Below, piece by piece: positions 7,862 through 14,791 of a stretch of DNA of 14,791 nucleotides (positions within the stretch are counted from its first letter, which is position 1; each line of letters begins with the position of its first letter). The position numbers and the translations under genes are program-made. The notes beneath the pieces are model-generated. The model did no database searches and was not told the origin of the DNA. It worked only from the letters and a program-made list of their open reading frames with translations. Origin of the DNA: Actinomycetota bacterium (lineage in GTDB: Bacteria; Actinomycetota; Actinomycetes; Streptosporangiales; Streptosporangiaceae); the NCBI GenBank assembly GCA_003168295.1, contig PMST01000340.1, forward strand, positions 949-15,739, in the 5' to 3' direction.

Positions 7862-9629
7862 GCAAGATCGTCCCGGTGAGCTCGGCGTCGTCTGGGCCGA
7901 GGGGCAGGGGGGAACCGGCGAGTTCCTGGCCGGCCAGCTTGGGCAAGGTGAGCCGGAACACCGAACCCTTGCCGCGCTCCCCCCACGCCTGCAGCCAGCC
8001 GCCGTGCAGGTGCGCGTCCTCCAGCGAGATGGCCAGGCCTAGGCCGGTGCCGCCGGTGGTGCGGGCCCGCGACACGTCGGCCCGCCAGAACCGCTCGAAG
8101 ACCTGCTGTTCGTCGCCGGGCCGCAGGCCGACCCCGTAGTCCCGGACCGAGACGGCGACCGCGTCGTTGTCCATCGCCGTAGTGACCACCACGTCCTTGC
8201 CCTCACCGTGCTCGACCGCGTTCACCAAGATGTTGCGCAAGATGCGCTCGACCCGGCGCCGGTCGACCTCGGCGAAGCAGCCGGTCGCGGGCAGCCGGAA
8301 CTCGATCCGGCCGCCCCGGCGCTCGGCCAGCTGCTGGGCGTCAGCGGCCGAATTGCGGACCAGATCGCACACGTCGACGAGGTCGGCGTCCAGGGTGGCC
8401 GCCCCGGCGTCGTACCTGCTGATCTCGAGCAGGTCGACGAGCAGGGTCTCGAATCGCTCCAGCTGGCTCTGCAGCAGCTCCGCCGACCGAGCCGAGCCAG
8501 GCTCGAGCTCGCCGCGGGACTCGAACAGCAGATCGGCGGCCATCTTGATGGTCGTCAGCGGGGTGCGAAGCTCGTGTGACACGTCCGAGACGAACTGCCG
8601 CTGCACCTTGGACAGCTCCTCCAGCTCCCGGAGCTTGCCCTGCAGGCTGGACGCCATCTCGTTGAACGAGGTCGCCAGCGCGGCGAGATCGTCCACGCCG
8701 AGCACCCGCATGCGTTCCTCGAGATGCCCGGCCGACAGCCGCTGGGCCGCCTGGGCCGCGTGCCGGACGGGCAGCACCACCCACCGGGTGACCAGCGACG
8801 CGATCGCGGCCAGCAGCACGGCGAGCGCGAGCCCGGCACCGATCAGGACCCGCTGTACCAGCAGCAGGAACGACTGCTCCGAGGTAAACGGGTACACGTA
8901 GTACAGCTGGTAGTACGGCCCGAGCGGGACGCCGACGGCCAGCGTTGGCCCCAGGGACTGCCCGTCGTTGCCGACCAGCGTGGTCGGCTGGTACTGCGGA
9001 ACGGGCACGTACTGGTTGTCGAACTTCTCGTCGCTCTGTTCCTGGCTCACCCCGGCGAGCAGGCCGGATGGGCCGGATGGGATGGTCGCCGAGGGGTTGA
9101 AGGTGTCCTCCGCCACCCAGGGCACGCTGTCGGCCTGCGGGTCGGCCTGCGGGTCGGTCAGGTGCACGGCGACCAGGTACTTACCGGCGCTGCCGCCTTC
9201 GTCAAGCGCCGTCCGGGCGGCGACCTCGGCCACGTTGGGCGCATTGGCGGTCGGGGAATCCGCTTCCGGCGGCTGCAGCACGAGCACATTGGACAGTCCC
9301 AGGATGGTCGAGCGGGCCGCGGCGGCCTGGGCGGTCGCGGACTTCTCGGCGCTGGCGAGCAGCCCGGTCGCGATCGTCTGGACCAGGAAGTAGCCGAGCA
9401 CGGCGATGACCAGAACGCACAGCACCAAGGTGGTGGAGACCACCCGGAACTGCAGCGAGCGGCGCCAGCGGGTCCGTAGCTGCGCGCCGGCCCGGCGCTG
9501 CCACCTGTGCCCGGCCCGCAGCCCCCGCTTCACCCGGCCCGGCAGCCGCCGGATGACCGCACGTCCGAAGGAGGACTGGCGGAACGCGGTCAACCAGTAA
9601 CGCTGCCGCAACCTACTGACCGCTGTCAC
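7854..9629 (-). CDS. mtrB: Sensor histidine kinase MtrB
   Basis: MtrB is the membrane kinase that phosphorylates MtrA and controls cell-wall, osmotic and developmental genes. From the GTG at 9629 the protein has 591 residues. It has a basic N-terminal segment, a first membrane helix at about 64-85 ([20 protein letters not shown]), an extracytoplasmic sensor domain to about 252, and a second helix at about 257-280. A HAMP linker follows to about 330, with the phospho-acceptor His 352 in [20 protein letters not shown]. The ATPase motifs are intact: N box [11 protein letters not shown]1 [11 protein letters not shown] box FERFW and G2 [14 protein letters not shown] at 9674 is also in frame and would overlap mtrA by 29 nt, but I see no ribosome binding site for it, whereas AGG lies 8 nt before 9629. 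The sensor domain has in-frame tandem duplications of 12 bp (9129-9152) and 9 bp (9062-9079). It lies between mtrA and lpqB in one operon. Confidence 0.95.
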   Translation of the reverse strand: MTAVSRLRQRYWLTAFRQSSFGRAVIRRLPGRVKRGLRAGHRWQRRAGAQLRTRWRRSLQFRVVSTTLVLCVLVIAVLGYFLVQTIATGLLASAEKSATAQAAAARSTILGLSNVLVLQPPEADSPTANAPNVAEVAARTALDEGGSAGKYLVAVHLTDPQADPQADSVPWVAEDTFNPSATIPSGPSGLLAGVSQEQSDEKFDNQYVPVPQYQPTTLVGNDGQSLGPTLAVGVPLGPYYQLYYVYPFTSEQSFLLLVQRVLIGAGLALAVLLAAIASLVTRWVVLPVRHAAQAAQRLSAGHLEERMRVLGVDDLAALATSFNEMASSLQGKLRELEELSKVQRQFVSDVSHELRTPLTTIKMAADLLFESRGELEPGSARSAELLQSQLERFETLLVDLLEISRYDAGAATLDADLVDVCDLVRNSAADAQQLAERRGGRIEFRLPATGCFAEVDRRRVERILRNILVNAVEHGEGKDVVVTTAMDNDAVAVSVRDYGVGLRPGDEQQVFERFWRADVSRARTTGGTGLGLAISLEDAHLHGGWLQAWGERGKGSVFRLTLPKLAGQELAGSPLPLGPDDAELTGTILRD

Positions 9630-9645
9630 TTCTACGACCTGGGGC

Positions 9646-10332
9646 TCAGCCAGTGCCCGCCTTGTAGCCGACACCGCGGACGGTCACGACGATCTCGGGA
9701 TGCTCGGGATCCTTCTCGATCTTCGCGCGCAGCCGCTGCACATGCACGTTGACCAGCCTGGTGTCCGCGGCGTGCCGGTACCCCCAGACCTGCTCGAGCA
9801 GGACCTCCCGGGTGAAAACCTGGCGCGGCTTGCGGGCCAGCGCGACCAGCAGGTCGAACTCGAGCGGCGTCAGGTTGAGCGTCTCCGGACCGCGCTTGAC
9901 CGAATGGCCGGCCACGTCGATGGCGATGTCGCCGATCTGGAGCATCTCCGGCGCGGGCTCGTCGGTCCGGCGCAGCCGGGCCCGGACCCGGGCGACCAGC
10001 TCCTTGGACTTGAACGGCTTCATGATGTAGTCGTCGGCGCCCGACTCCAGGCCAAGCACCACGTCGACCGTGTCGGTCTTCGCCGTCAGCATGACAATGG
10101 GCACGCCGGACTCGGCCCGGATCTGACGGCACACGTCAATTCCGTCCGAGCCGGGCAACATCAGGTCAAGGAGCACCAAATCGGGCCGGGAATCCCGGAA
10201 AACCTCGACCGCCTTGTCGCCATCGGCGACAAAAGTCGGTTCGAATCCCTCACCGCGAAGCACGATTCCGAGCATCTCGGCCAGAGCGGCGTCGTCATCG
10301 ACGACAAGCACTCGTCCCTTCATGGGCCCCAT
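9646..10332 (-). CDS. mtrA: Response regulator MtrA (OmpR/PhoB family)
   Basis: MtrA is the essential or development-linked actinobacterial regulator paired with MtrB. The 228-residue protein has a receiver domain (about 6-118) with acidic residues in VVDDD, the phospho-acceptor D56 in [30 protein letters not shown] and K in [21 protein letters not shown] winged-helix DNA-binding domain (about 135-228) contains [40 protein letters not shown] and [12 protein letters not shown]. The sequence is very close to mycobacterial and Streptomyces MtrA. The ATG at 10332 gives [11 protein letters not shown], aligning with the start of M. tuberculosis MtrA; an internal ATG at 10323 is the alternative. It is the first gene of the mtrA-mtrB-lpqB operon. 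In mycobacteria tmk and sahH lie upstream on the same strand, but here ung diverges immediately upstream. The identification is secure. Confidence 0.97.
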   Translation of the reverse strand: MGPMKGRVLVVDDDAALAEMLGIVLRGEGFEPTFVADGDKAVEVFRDSRPDLVLLDLMLPGSDGIDVCRQIRAESGVPIVMLTAKTDTVDVVLGLESGADDYIMKPFKSKELVARVRARLRRTDEPAPEMLQIGDIAIDVAGHSVKRGPETLNLTPLEFDLLVALARKPRQVFTREVLLEQVWGYRHAADTRLVNVHVQRLRAKIEKDPEHPEIVVTVRGVGYKAGTG

Positions 10333-10365
10333 CGTTCCATTGAGAGTGAGACTGCGTGGACGCAG

Positions 10366-10380
10366 GTTACCCCGATTTAC
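10366..10380. promoter_or_regulatory. Candidate MtrA box upstream of mtrA
   Basis: GTTACCCCGATTTAC is a direct repeat GTTAC-N5-TTTAC with 10-bp period, as expected for a dimeric OmpR-family regulator. It lies 34-48 bp upstream of the mtrA ATG. From memory, MtrA sites in Streptomyces resemble GTTAC-type direct repeats, so autoregulation is plausible. This is inference from pattern and position. Confidence 0.35.
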
Positions 10381-10404
10381 CAGCCACGCGACACCGGTTC
10401 GGAG

Positions 10405-10433
10405 ATAGCCTTTCCGACATACAGGTGGATCAA
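10405..10433 (-). promoter_or_regulatory. Candidate mtrA promoter
   Basis: Read on the minus strand, TTGATC (10433-10428) and GGCTAT (10410-10405) are separated by 17 nt. The -35 is a good match and the -10 only a fair one. The start point would fall near 10398, just ahead of the candidate MtrA box, so MtrA bound there would act as a roadblock. Confidence 0.35.
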
Positions 10434-10591
10434 ACGTATTTCGGACCCGGCCCAGGTCCCGGGGCTGGGGGGTGCTGGGAGGATGGAACCCGGCCACGGC
10501 TCAGCCACGGCGGGCGATACGGGTGCCGAGGGGTGGTCGCGGGACCGTTCCGCCAAAGAGATTTTGACCTTCGGCGTGGCGGCGGGCCGGA

Positions 10592-10597
10592 TAGGGT
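10592..10597 (+). promoter_or_regulatory. Candidate -10 box of a leaderless ung transcript
   Basis: TAGGGT fits TANNNT and lies 8 nt before the ung ATG at 10606. No Shine-Dalgarno sequence is visible in between (TACTGGCC). The distance is what a transcript beginning at or next to the A of ATG needs. A TTGACC at 10564-10569 is 22 nt upstream, too far for a standard -35. Confidence 0.35.
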
Positions 10598-10605
10598 TAC
10601 TGGCC

Positions 10606-11280
10606 ATGGCAGAGCCGTTGCGCAACATCATGGACGCGGGCTGGGCCGAGGCGCTCGAGCCGGTGGCCGGCCGGATCGCGGCGATGGGAGCGTTCCTGCG
10701 CGCCGAGATCGCCGCCGGGCGGCGGTACCTGCCCGCCGGGGAGAACGTGCTGCGGGCGTTCAAGCAGCCGTTCGCCGACGTCCGGGTGCTGATCGTCGGC
10801 CAGGACCCCTACCCCACCCCCGGGCATGCCGTGGGCCTGAGCTTCTCGGTCGCGCCCGAGGTGAAGCGGCTCCCGCCGAGCCTGGTCAACATCTTCCGCG
10901 AATACTCCGACGACCTGGGCTTCCCGCCACCGTCCAGCGGTGACCTCACGCCATGGAGCGAACGGGGGGTGCTGCTGCTGAACCGGGTGCTGACCGTGGC
11001 GCCCGGTAAGCCGGGATCGCACCGGGGCAAAGGGTGGGAAGAGGTGACCGAGCAGGCCATCCGGGCCCTGGCCGCGCGCGAGGCACCGCTGGTCGCGATC
11101 TTGTGGGGACGGGACGCGCGGACGCTCGTTCCACTGCTCGACGGCGTGGGTTGGGTGGAGTCGGCGCACCCGAGCCCGTACTCGGCCACCAGCGGTTTCT
11201 TCGGCTCCCGCCCGTTCAGCCGGGCCAATCAGCTGCTCGCCCAGCGAGGCGCCGAGCCTGTGGACTGGAAGCTGCCCTAG
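10606..11280 (+). CDS. ung: Uracil-DNA glycosylase, family 1
   Basis: Ung removes uracil from DNA formed by cytosine deamination, starting base excision repair. The 224-residue protein has the normal family length. Motif A is [20 protein letters not shown], with the water-activating D67. The uracil-pocket region follows, with LSFSVAPEV and [36 protein letters not shown] and the leucine-loop motif [20 protein letters not shown] with H188 come later. E. coli has HPSPLS; the Tyr at the Leu position varies among actinobacteria. The ATG at 10606 fits the conserved N-terminus ([20 protein letters not shown]). The frame is open far upstream, but that extension runs antisense to mtrA and has no homology, so I reject it. 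It is divergent from mtrA, sharing a 273-nt intergenic region. Confidence 0.96.
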   Translation: MAEPLRNIMDAGWAEALEPVAGRIAAMGAFLRAEIAAGRRYLPAGENVLRAFKQPFADVRVLIVGQDPYPTPGHAVGLSFSVAPEVKRLPPSLVNIFREYSDDLGFPPPSSGDLTPWSERGVLLLNRVLTVAPGKPGSHRGKGWEEVTEQAIRALAAREAPLVAILWGRDARTLVPLLDGVGWVESAHPSPYSATSGFFGSRPFSRANQLLAQRGAEPVDWKLP

Positions 11281-11338
11281 TATCTCCACCTTGGAACATC
11301 CCGAAAAGAAGCTCAGTAACTCCTGCTGATAGGGTGAT

Positions 11339-11367
11339 TTGACGGCTTTTTCGGGGACAGTTTTACG
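11339..11367 (+). promoter_or_regulatory. Candidate promoter of the membrane protein gene
   Basis: TTGACG (11339-11344) and TTTACG (11362-11367) are 17 nt apart, about 55 nt before the GTG at 11422. The -35 is good and the -10 is weak. It lies in the only AT-richer stretch between ung and the membrane protein gene. Confidence 0.35.
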
Positions 11368-11421
11368 GGCCAGCCATGAATACGGCTGAGATCAGGCGAC
11401 AGGGGAACACCACGGGGACGG

Positions 11422-12768
11422 GTGGGTACCGGCACAGTGGAACGCACGCAGCAAGACGACCGGCAGTCGACGGTGGGACACACACAGCTAGACAACTATC
11501 AGCACAACTACCGGCCGGCTCAGCCGGGCCACCAGCACTGGCTGAGCCGCAGTCGGCTCGTCGCGGCGAACGCGGTCTTCACGGTCTACGCGACCGCGCT
11601 GGCCGTTGACACCGGTCACGCCGACCGGACCTGGGCGATCTGGGCGGCCGTGGGCTACGGGGTGACCACGGCGATCCTGGTGCTCACCAGGCGCAGGAAC
11701 CTGCCGGTGCTGGTACCGCTGCTGGTGTCGCTGGCCGGCGCCCTGGCGGCGCCGGTGACCTGGCTGGTGACCCGGGTGGCGCCGACGCCCGAAGTCCAGG
11801 TCATCTCCCGTTCGGCGGTGCTCCTGCTCCAGCACGGCACCCCGTACCTGCCGGCCGGGCAGCTGGACACCTGGCTGTCCTACAACCCCTACCTGCCGGT
11901 GATGGCGGTGTTCGGGCTGCCCAAGGCGCTGGGCGCGTCCGGTCTGTTCGGCGACCCCCGGCTGTGGCTCACGATGGTGTCGGTCGCGCTGATCTGGGCG
12001 GCGTTCGCCATCGCGGCGCCGCACCGGCACTGCGATTCGTGCCGGCGCAATGTGGTGCTGTCCACCGTCTTCATCGCCGCCTCCCCGGTGATCGCGTTTC
12101 CGCTGGCGGTCGGTATCACTGACCCGCCGGTGATCGCCCTGATGTTCGTCACCCTGGCGCTGATCGCCCGGCCGTCGAACTTGCGCCACGCGGCCGTGGC
12201 CCTCGGCGTGGCGTGCGCCATGAAGGCCACCGCCTGGCCCGCGGTCCCGGTGTTCACCGCGATGCTGGCCGCACGGGACGCGGCCAAGGCCGCCTGGCGA
12301 TTCCTCGGGGCCACGCTCATGGTGGCCGTCGTCCTGTGCGCGGCGCTCGCGCCCGCGGCCCTGACCAATCCGTACGCGTTCCTGCAGAACATCGTGCTGT
12401 TCCCGCTCGGGCTGACCAAGCACAAGACGCCCGCGGCCAGCCCGCTGCCCGGGCACCTGCTGGCCATGACCGGCATGGCCGGGCACTGGGCCGCGGTCGG
12501 GCTGCTGCTCGCGGCCGGCCTGGGCTTCGCGACCTCGCTCATCGTCCGCCCGCCCATGGACGCGCCCGCGGCCGCCTGGCGTCTGGCGCTGGGGCTCGCG
12601 TTGATGTTCACGCTGGCGCCCGCCACCCGGTGGGGGTACTTCGTGTACCCGATCGGGCTGCTCGGGTGGCTGGTGCTGACCCGGCCGCCGTCCATGGCCG
12701 CCGACTCCGCGCAGCGCGGCCCGGGCGGTCCGGGCGTCATCGCCTCGCTCGGGGTGCGCTCAGGCTAG
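11422..12768 (+). CDS. Multi-pass membrane protein, possible GT-C/GT87-type glycosyltransferase
   Basis: A 448-residue integral membrane protein with about 11-12 hydrophobic segments, starting near residue 47 and ending about residue 425. A polar N-terminal tail rich in Gln and His (residues 1-42) precedes the first helix. Between helices it carries LLQHGTPYLPAGQLDTWLSY followed by NPYLPVMAVFGLP, which resembles the first large loop of polyprenyl-phosphate-sugar-dependent GT-C enzymes (GT87/DUF2029). DPPVIALMFVTLAL and GVACAMKATAWPAVPVF also fit such proteins. If correct it would add a sugar, likely mannose, to envelope glycans or proteins on the outer face. The assignment is by pattern and moderate. 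A loop contains HRHCDSCRR, a possible metal or disulfide site. The GTG at 11422 follows GGGGAC closely; a GTG at 11437 is an alternative. It converges with the paralog gene at 12827. Confidence 0.72.
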   Translation: MGTGTVERTQQDDRQSTVGHTQLDNYQHNYRPAQPGHQHWLSRSRLVAANAVFTVYATALAVDTGHADRTWAIWAAVGYGVTTAILVLTRRRNLPVLVPLLVSLAGALAAPVTWLVTRVAPTPEVQVISRSAVLLLQHGTPYLPAGQLDTWLSYNPYLPVMAVFGLPKALGASGLFGDPRLWLTMVSVALIWAAFAIAAPHRHCDSCRRNVVLSTVFIAASPVIAFPLAVGITDPPVIALMFVTLALIARPSNLRHAAVALGVACAMKATAWPAVPVFTAMLAARDAAKAAWRFLGATLMVAVVLCAALAPAALTNPYAFLQNIVLFPLGLTKHKTPAASPLPGHLLAMTGMAGHWAAVGLLLAAGLGFATSLIVRPPMDAPAAAWRLALGLALMFTLAPATRWGYFVYPIGLLGWLVLTRPPSMAADSAQRGPGGPGVIASLGVRSG

Positions 12769-12826
12769 GAAGTCGAGCGTGTCCGCCACCGCGCGGTAGG
12801 TCTTATGCGGGCTTTGCGGCGGGGCT

Positions 12827-14041
12827 TTAGGAGCCGATGCGCCAGGACTCGCGGTAGGAAAGCTGCGCCGGGGTGAGCGTGTCGATCGACGTGCCCATGG
12901 TGGCGAGCACCAGGCGGGCGGCCTCGGCGTCGATATCCTCGGGGACCTCGTGCACGCCGGCTGCGAGCTTGCCGCCCACCTTTTCTGGCCGCGTGTTGAG
13001 CGCGAGCCAGGCCAGCGCGAGCGCCTCGATGCCGAACGCCAGGTCCATCACCTCCGGCGGATGCCCCTCGGCCGCGACCAGGTTCACCACCCGGCCCTCG
13101 GCCAGCAGCAGCACGGTCCGGCCGTCGCCGAGGTCATAGGCGTCCACGTGCGGCCGCACGTCACGATGGATCGCGGCGGCGAAGCCGGCCAGCGCCCGGA
13201 CGTCGATCTCCACGTCGAAGTGCCCGGCGTTGGCGAGAATGGCGCCATCGCGCATGACCGCGATGTGTTCCTCCCCGATCACGTCGACCGATCCGGTCGC
13301 GGTCACGAACACCTCGGCGACCGGCACGGCCTCGGCCATCGGCAGCACCCGGAAGCCGCGCAACGACGCGTCCAGGGCCCGGACCGGATCGATCTCGGTC
13401 ACGATGACCTGGGCGCCGAACCCGCGGGCGCGCTCGGCCACGCCCCGGCCGCTCGCCCCGAACCCGGCCACCACCACGGTCTTGCCCGCCAGCAGCGTGT
13501 TCGTGGCCCGCATGATGCCGTCGATCACCGACTGTCCGGTCCCGCAGGTGCCCTCGACCATGCGCTTGGTCGCGGTGTCGTTGGCCGCGATCACCGGGAA
13601 CGCGAGCGCGCCCTCGGCCGCCATCCGGCGCAGCCGGATCACGCCCGTGGTGGTCGACTCGCAGCCTCCCCTGACGTTGGCCAGCAGCGGCGCGGCCCGG
13701 GTATGCAGCGTGTTGACCAGGTCGCCGCCATCGTCGATGACCAGGTCCGGGCCTGTTGCGCTGTCGGCCAGGGCCAGCTCGATGTGCCGGTAGTAGCCGG
13801 GCCGGTCCACCCCGGCCCGGGCGAAGACCGCGATCCCGTACCGGACCGCGAGCGCGGCCGCGATGTCGTCCTGGGTGGACAGCGGGTTGGACGCCGCGAG
13901 CGAGACCGTCGCCCCGCCCACCCGCAGCAGCCGGACCAGCATCGCGGTCTCCGCCGTGACGTTCAAGCACGCCGCGACGGCGAGCCCTTGGAACGGCTGC
14001 TCGCCGGCGAAGCGACGCATGAGGCCGGTGAGCAGGGGCAT
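12827..14041 (-). CDS. Archaeal-type S-adenosylhomocysteine hydrolase paralog with altered active site, N-terminus probably frameshifted
   Basis: This gene belongs to the AHCY family, which splits S-adenosylhomocysteine into adenosine and homocysteine with bound NAD. The 404 residues lack the C-terminal YRY-type tail of bacterial enzymes and end SYRESWRIGS, like archaeal and Thermotoga forms. Conserved parts include SNPLSTQDD (51-59), IDDGGDLVNTLH (102-113), CESTTTGV with E128, K159, the NAD fold VVVAGFGASGRGVAERARGF with E216, and GHFDVEID with H274. Compared with the human enzyme, three active-site residues differ: His55 is Asn27 (ACLNVTAET), Asp190 is Glu163 and Asn191 is Gly164 (TKRMVEGTCG). 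Activity may be changed or lost. Family-like sequence continues upstream of the first ATG (ADLGLAAEGDARIRYAERA) with no ATG, GTG or TTG in frame. A GTG at 14130 joins it if one G is added to the G6 run at 14104-14109. It lies 3' of ahcY on the same strand. Confidence 0.85.
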   Translation of the reverse strand: MPLLTGLMRRFAGEQPFQGLAVAACLNVTAETAMLVRLLRVGGATVSLAASNPLSTQDDIAAALAVRYGIAVFARAGVDRPGYYRHIELALADSATGPDLVIDDGGDLVNTLHTRAAPLLANVRGGCESTTTGVIRLRRMAAEGALAFPVIAANDTATKRMVEGTCGTGQSVIDGIMRATNTLLAGKTVVVAGFGASGRGVAERARGFGAQVIVTEIDPVRALDASLRGFRVLPMAEAVPVAEVFVTATGSVDVIGEEHIAVMRDGAILANAGHFDVEIDVRALAGFAAAIHRDVRPHVDAYDLGDGRTVLLLAEGRVVNLVAAEGHPPEVMDLAFGIEALALAWLALNTRPEKVGGKLAAGVHEVPEDIDAEAARLVLATMGTSIDTLTPAQLSYRESWRIGS

Positions 14042-14210
14042 GGCTCGTTCGGCGTACCGGATGCGGGCATCGCCTTCGGCGGCCAGGCCCAGGTCGGCGA
14101 CGTCCCCCCGCGGCTGGTCGCCGCGGTCACTAGGCCAGTCGGGTTTTGGCGGCTGGCCGGGTTGCAGCGGCGGCGGGGGGACGCCCTGGGTGCTCCGGCT
14201 TCCTCGGGTC

Positions 14211-14791
<581 letters not shown>

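Noticed and set aside
9700..10605. Extension of the ung reading frame far upstream over mtrA
   Set aside because: The extension is antisense to mtrA and shows no family similarity. Conserved Ung sequence begins at the ATG at 10606.
14131..14210. Possible SAH riboswitch between ahcY and the hydrolase paralog, suggested by CCGAGGA and CGCTGCAAC
   Set aside because: The conserved elements are not in the order and spacing of the SAH riboswitch, and the stretch appears to be only a gap between two same-strand genes.

Overview
This window comes from a high-GC actinobacterium, probably a filamentous member of the class Actinomycetia. The reasons are the strong G/C bias at third codon positions, frequent GTG starts, leaderless-looking promoters, and the block mtrA-mtrB-lpqB-hpf-secA. 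That block is a conserved gene neighbourhood in Mycobacterium and Streptomyces. No RNA polymerase, rRNA or tRNA gene is present, so the genus cannot be fixed from the sequence.

Layout from left to right. Positions 1-1504 (minus) hold the N-terminal 501 residues of SecA, cut by the window edge. Position 1740 starts a small two-helix membrane protein (plus), followed by a stem-loop terminator. Positions 2121-3327 (plus) encode a YcaQ/AlkX-type DNA glycosylase that carries a one-base frameshift near its 3' end. Position 3536 begins a minus-strand block: an orphan NarL-type response regulator, a strong hairpin terminator, long-form ribosome hibernation factor (hpf/raiA), a gene-free stretch of about 620 bases, then lpqB, mtrB and mtrA. 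The gene-free stretch holds an elaborate folded RNA and two repeat arrays. Going right from mtrA, on the plus strand, are ung (uracil-DNA glycosylase) and a multi-pass GT-C-like membrane protein. The right end holds two minus-strand S-adenosylhomocysteine hydrolase genes side by side: a short archaeal-type paralog with altered active-site residues, and the C-terminal part of a canonical bacterial ahcY cut by the window edge.

How the genes work together. MtrA, MtrB and LpqB form an envelope-sensing operon: response regulator, sensor kinase, and the lipoprotein that modulates the kinase. The junctions are tight or overlapping and ordered mtrA to mtrB to lpqB. Hpf dimerises ribosomes in stationary phase and SecA drives protein export. 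Two DNA glycosylases, YcaQ-like and Ung, sit on the plus strand behind what look like leaderless promoters. The hydrolases clear S-adenosylhomocysteine after methylation reactions.

The most unusual items are four. First, a pseudoknotted structure of about 280 nt lies upstream of hpf, probably the raiA RNA, at the place where comF lies in relatives. Second, an S-adenosylhomocysteine hydrolase paralog has a catalytic His replaced by Asn and the Asp-Asn pair replaced by Glu-Gly. Third, an 18-bp minisatellite encodes a hexapeptide repeat ahead of the LpqB signal peptide. Fourth, a CGGGCAAT array with 19-20 bp period lies between lpqB and the RNA. Two apparent one-base indels in G/C runs could be real mutations or assembly errors.
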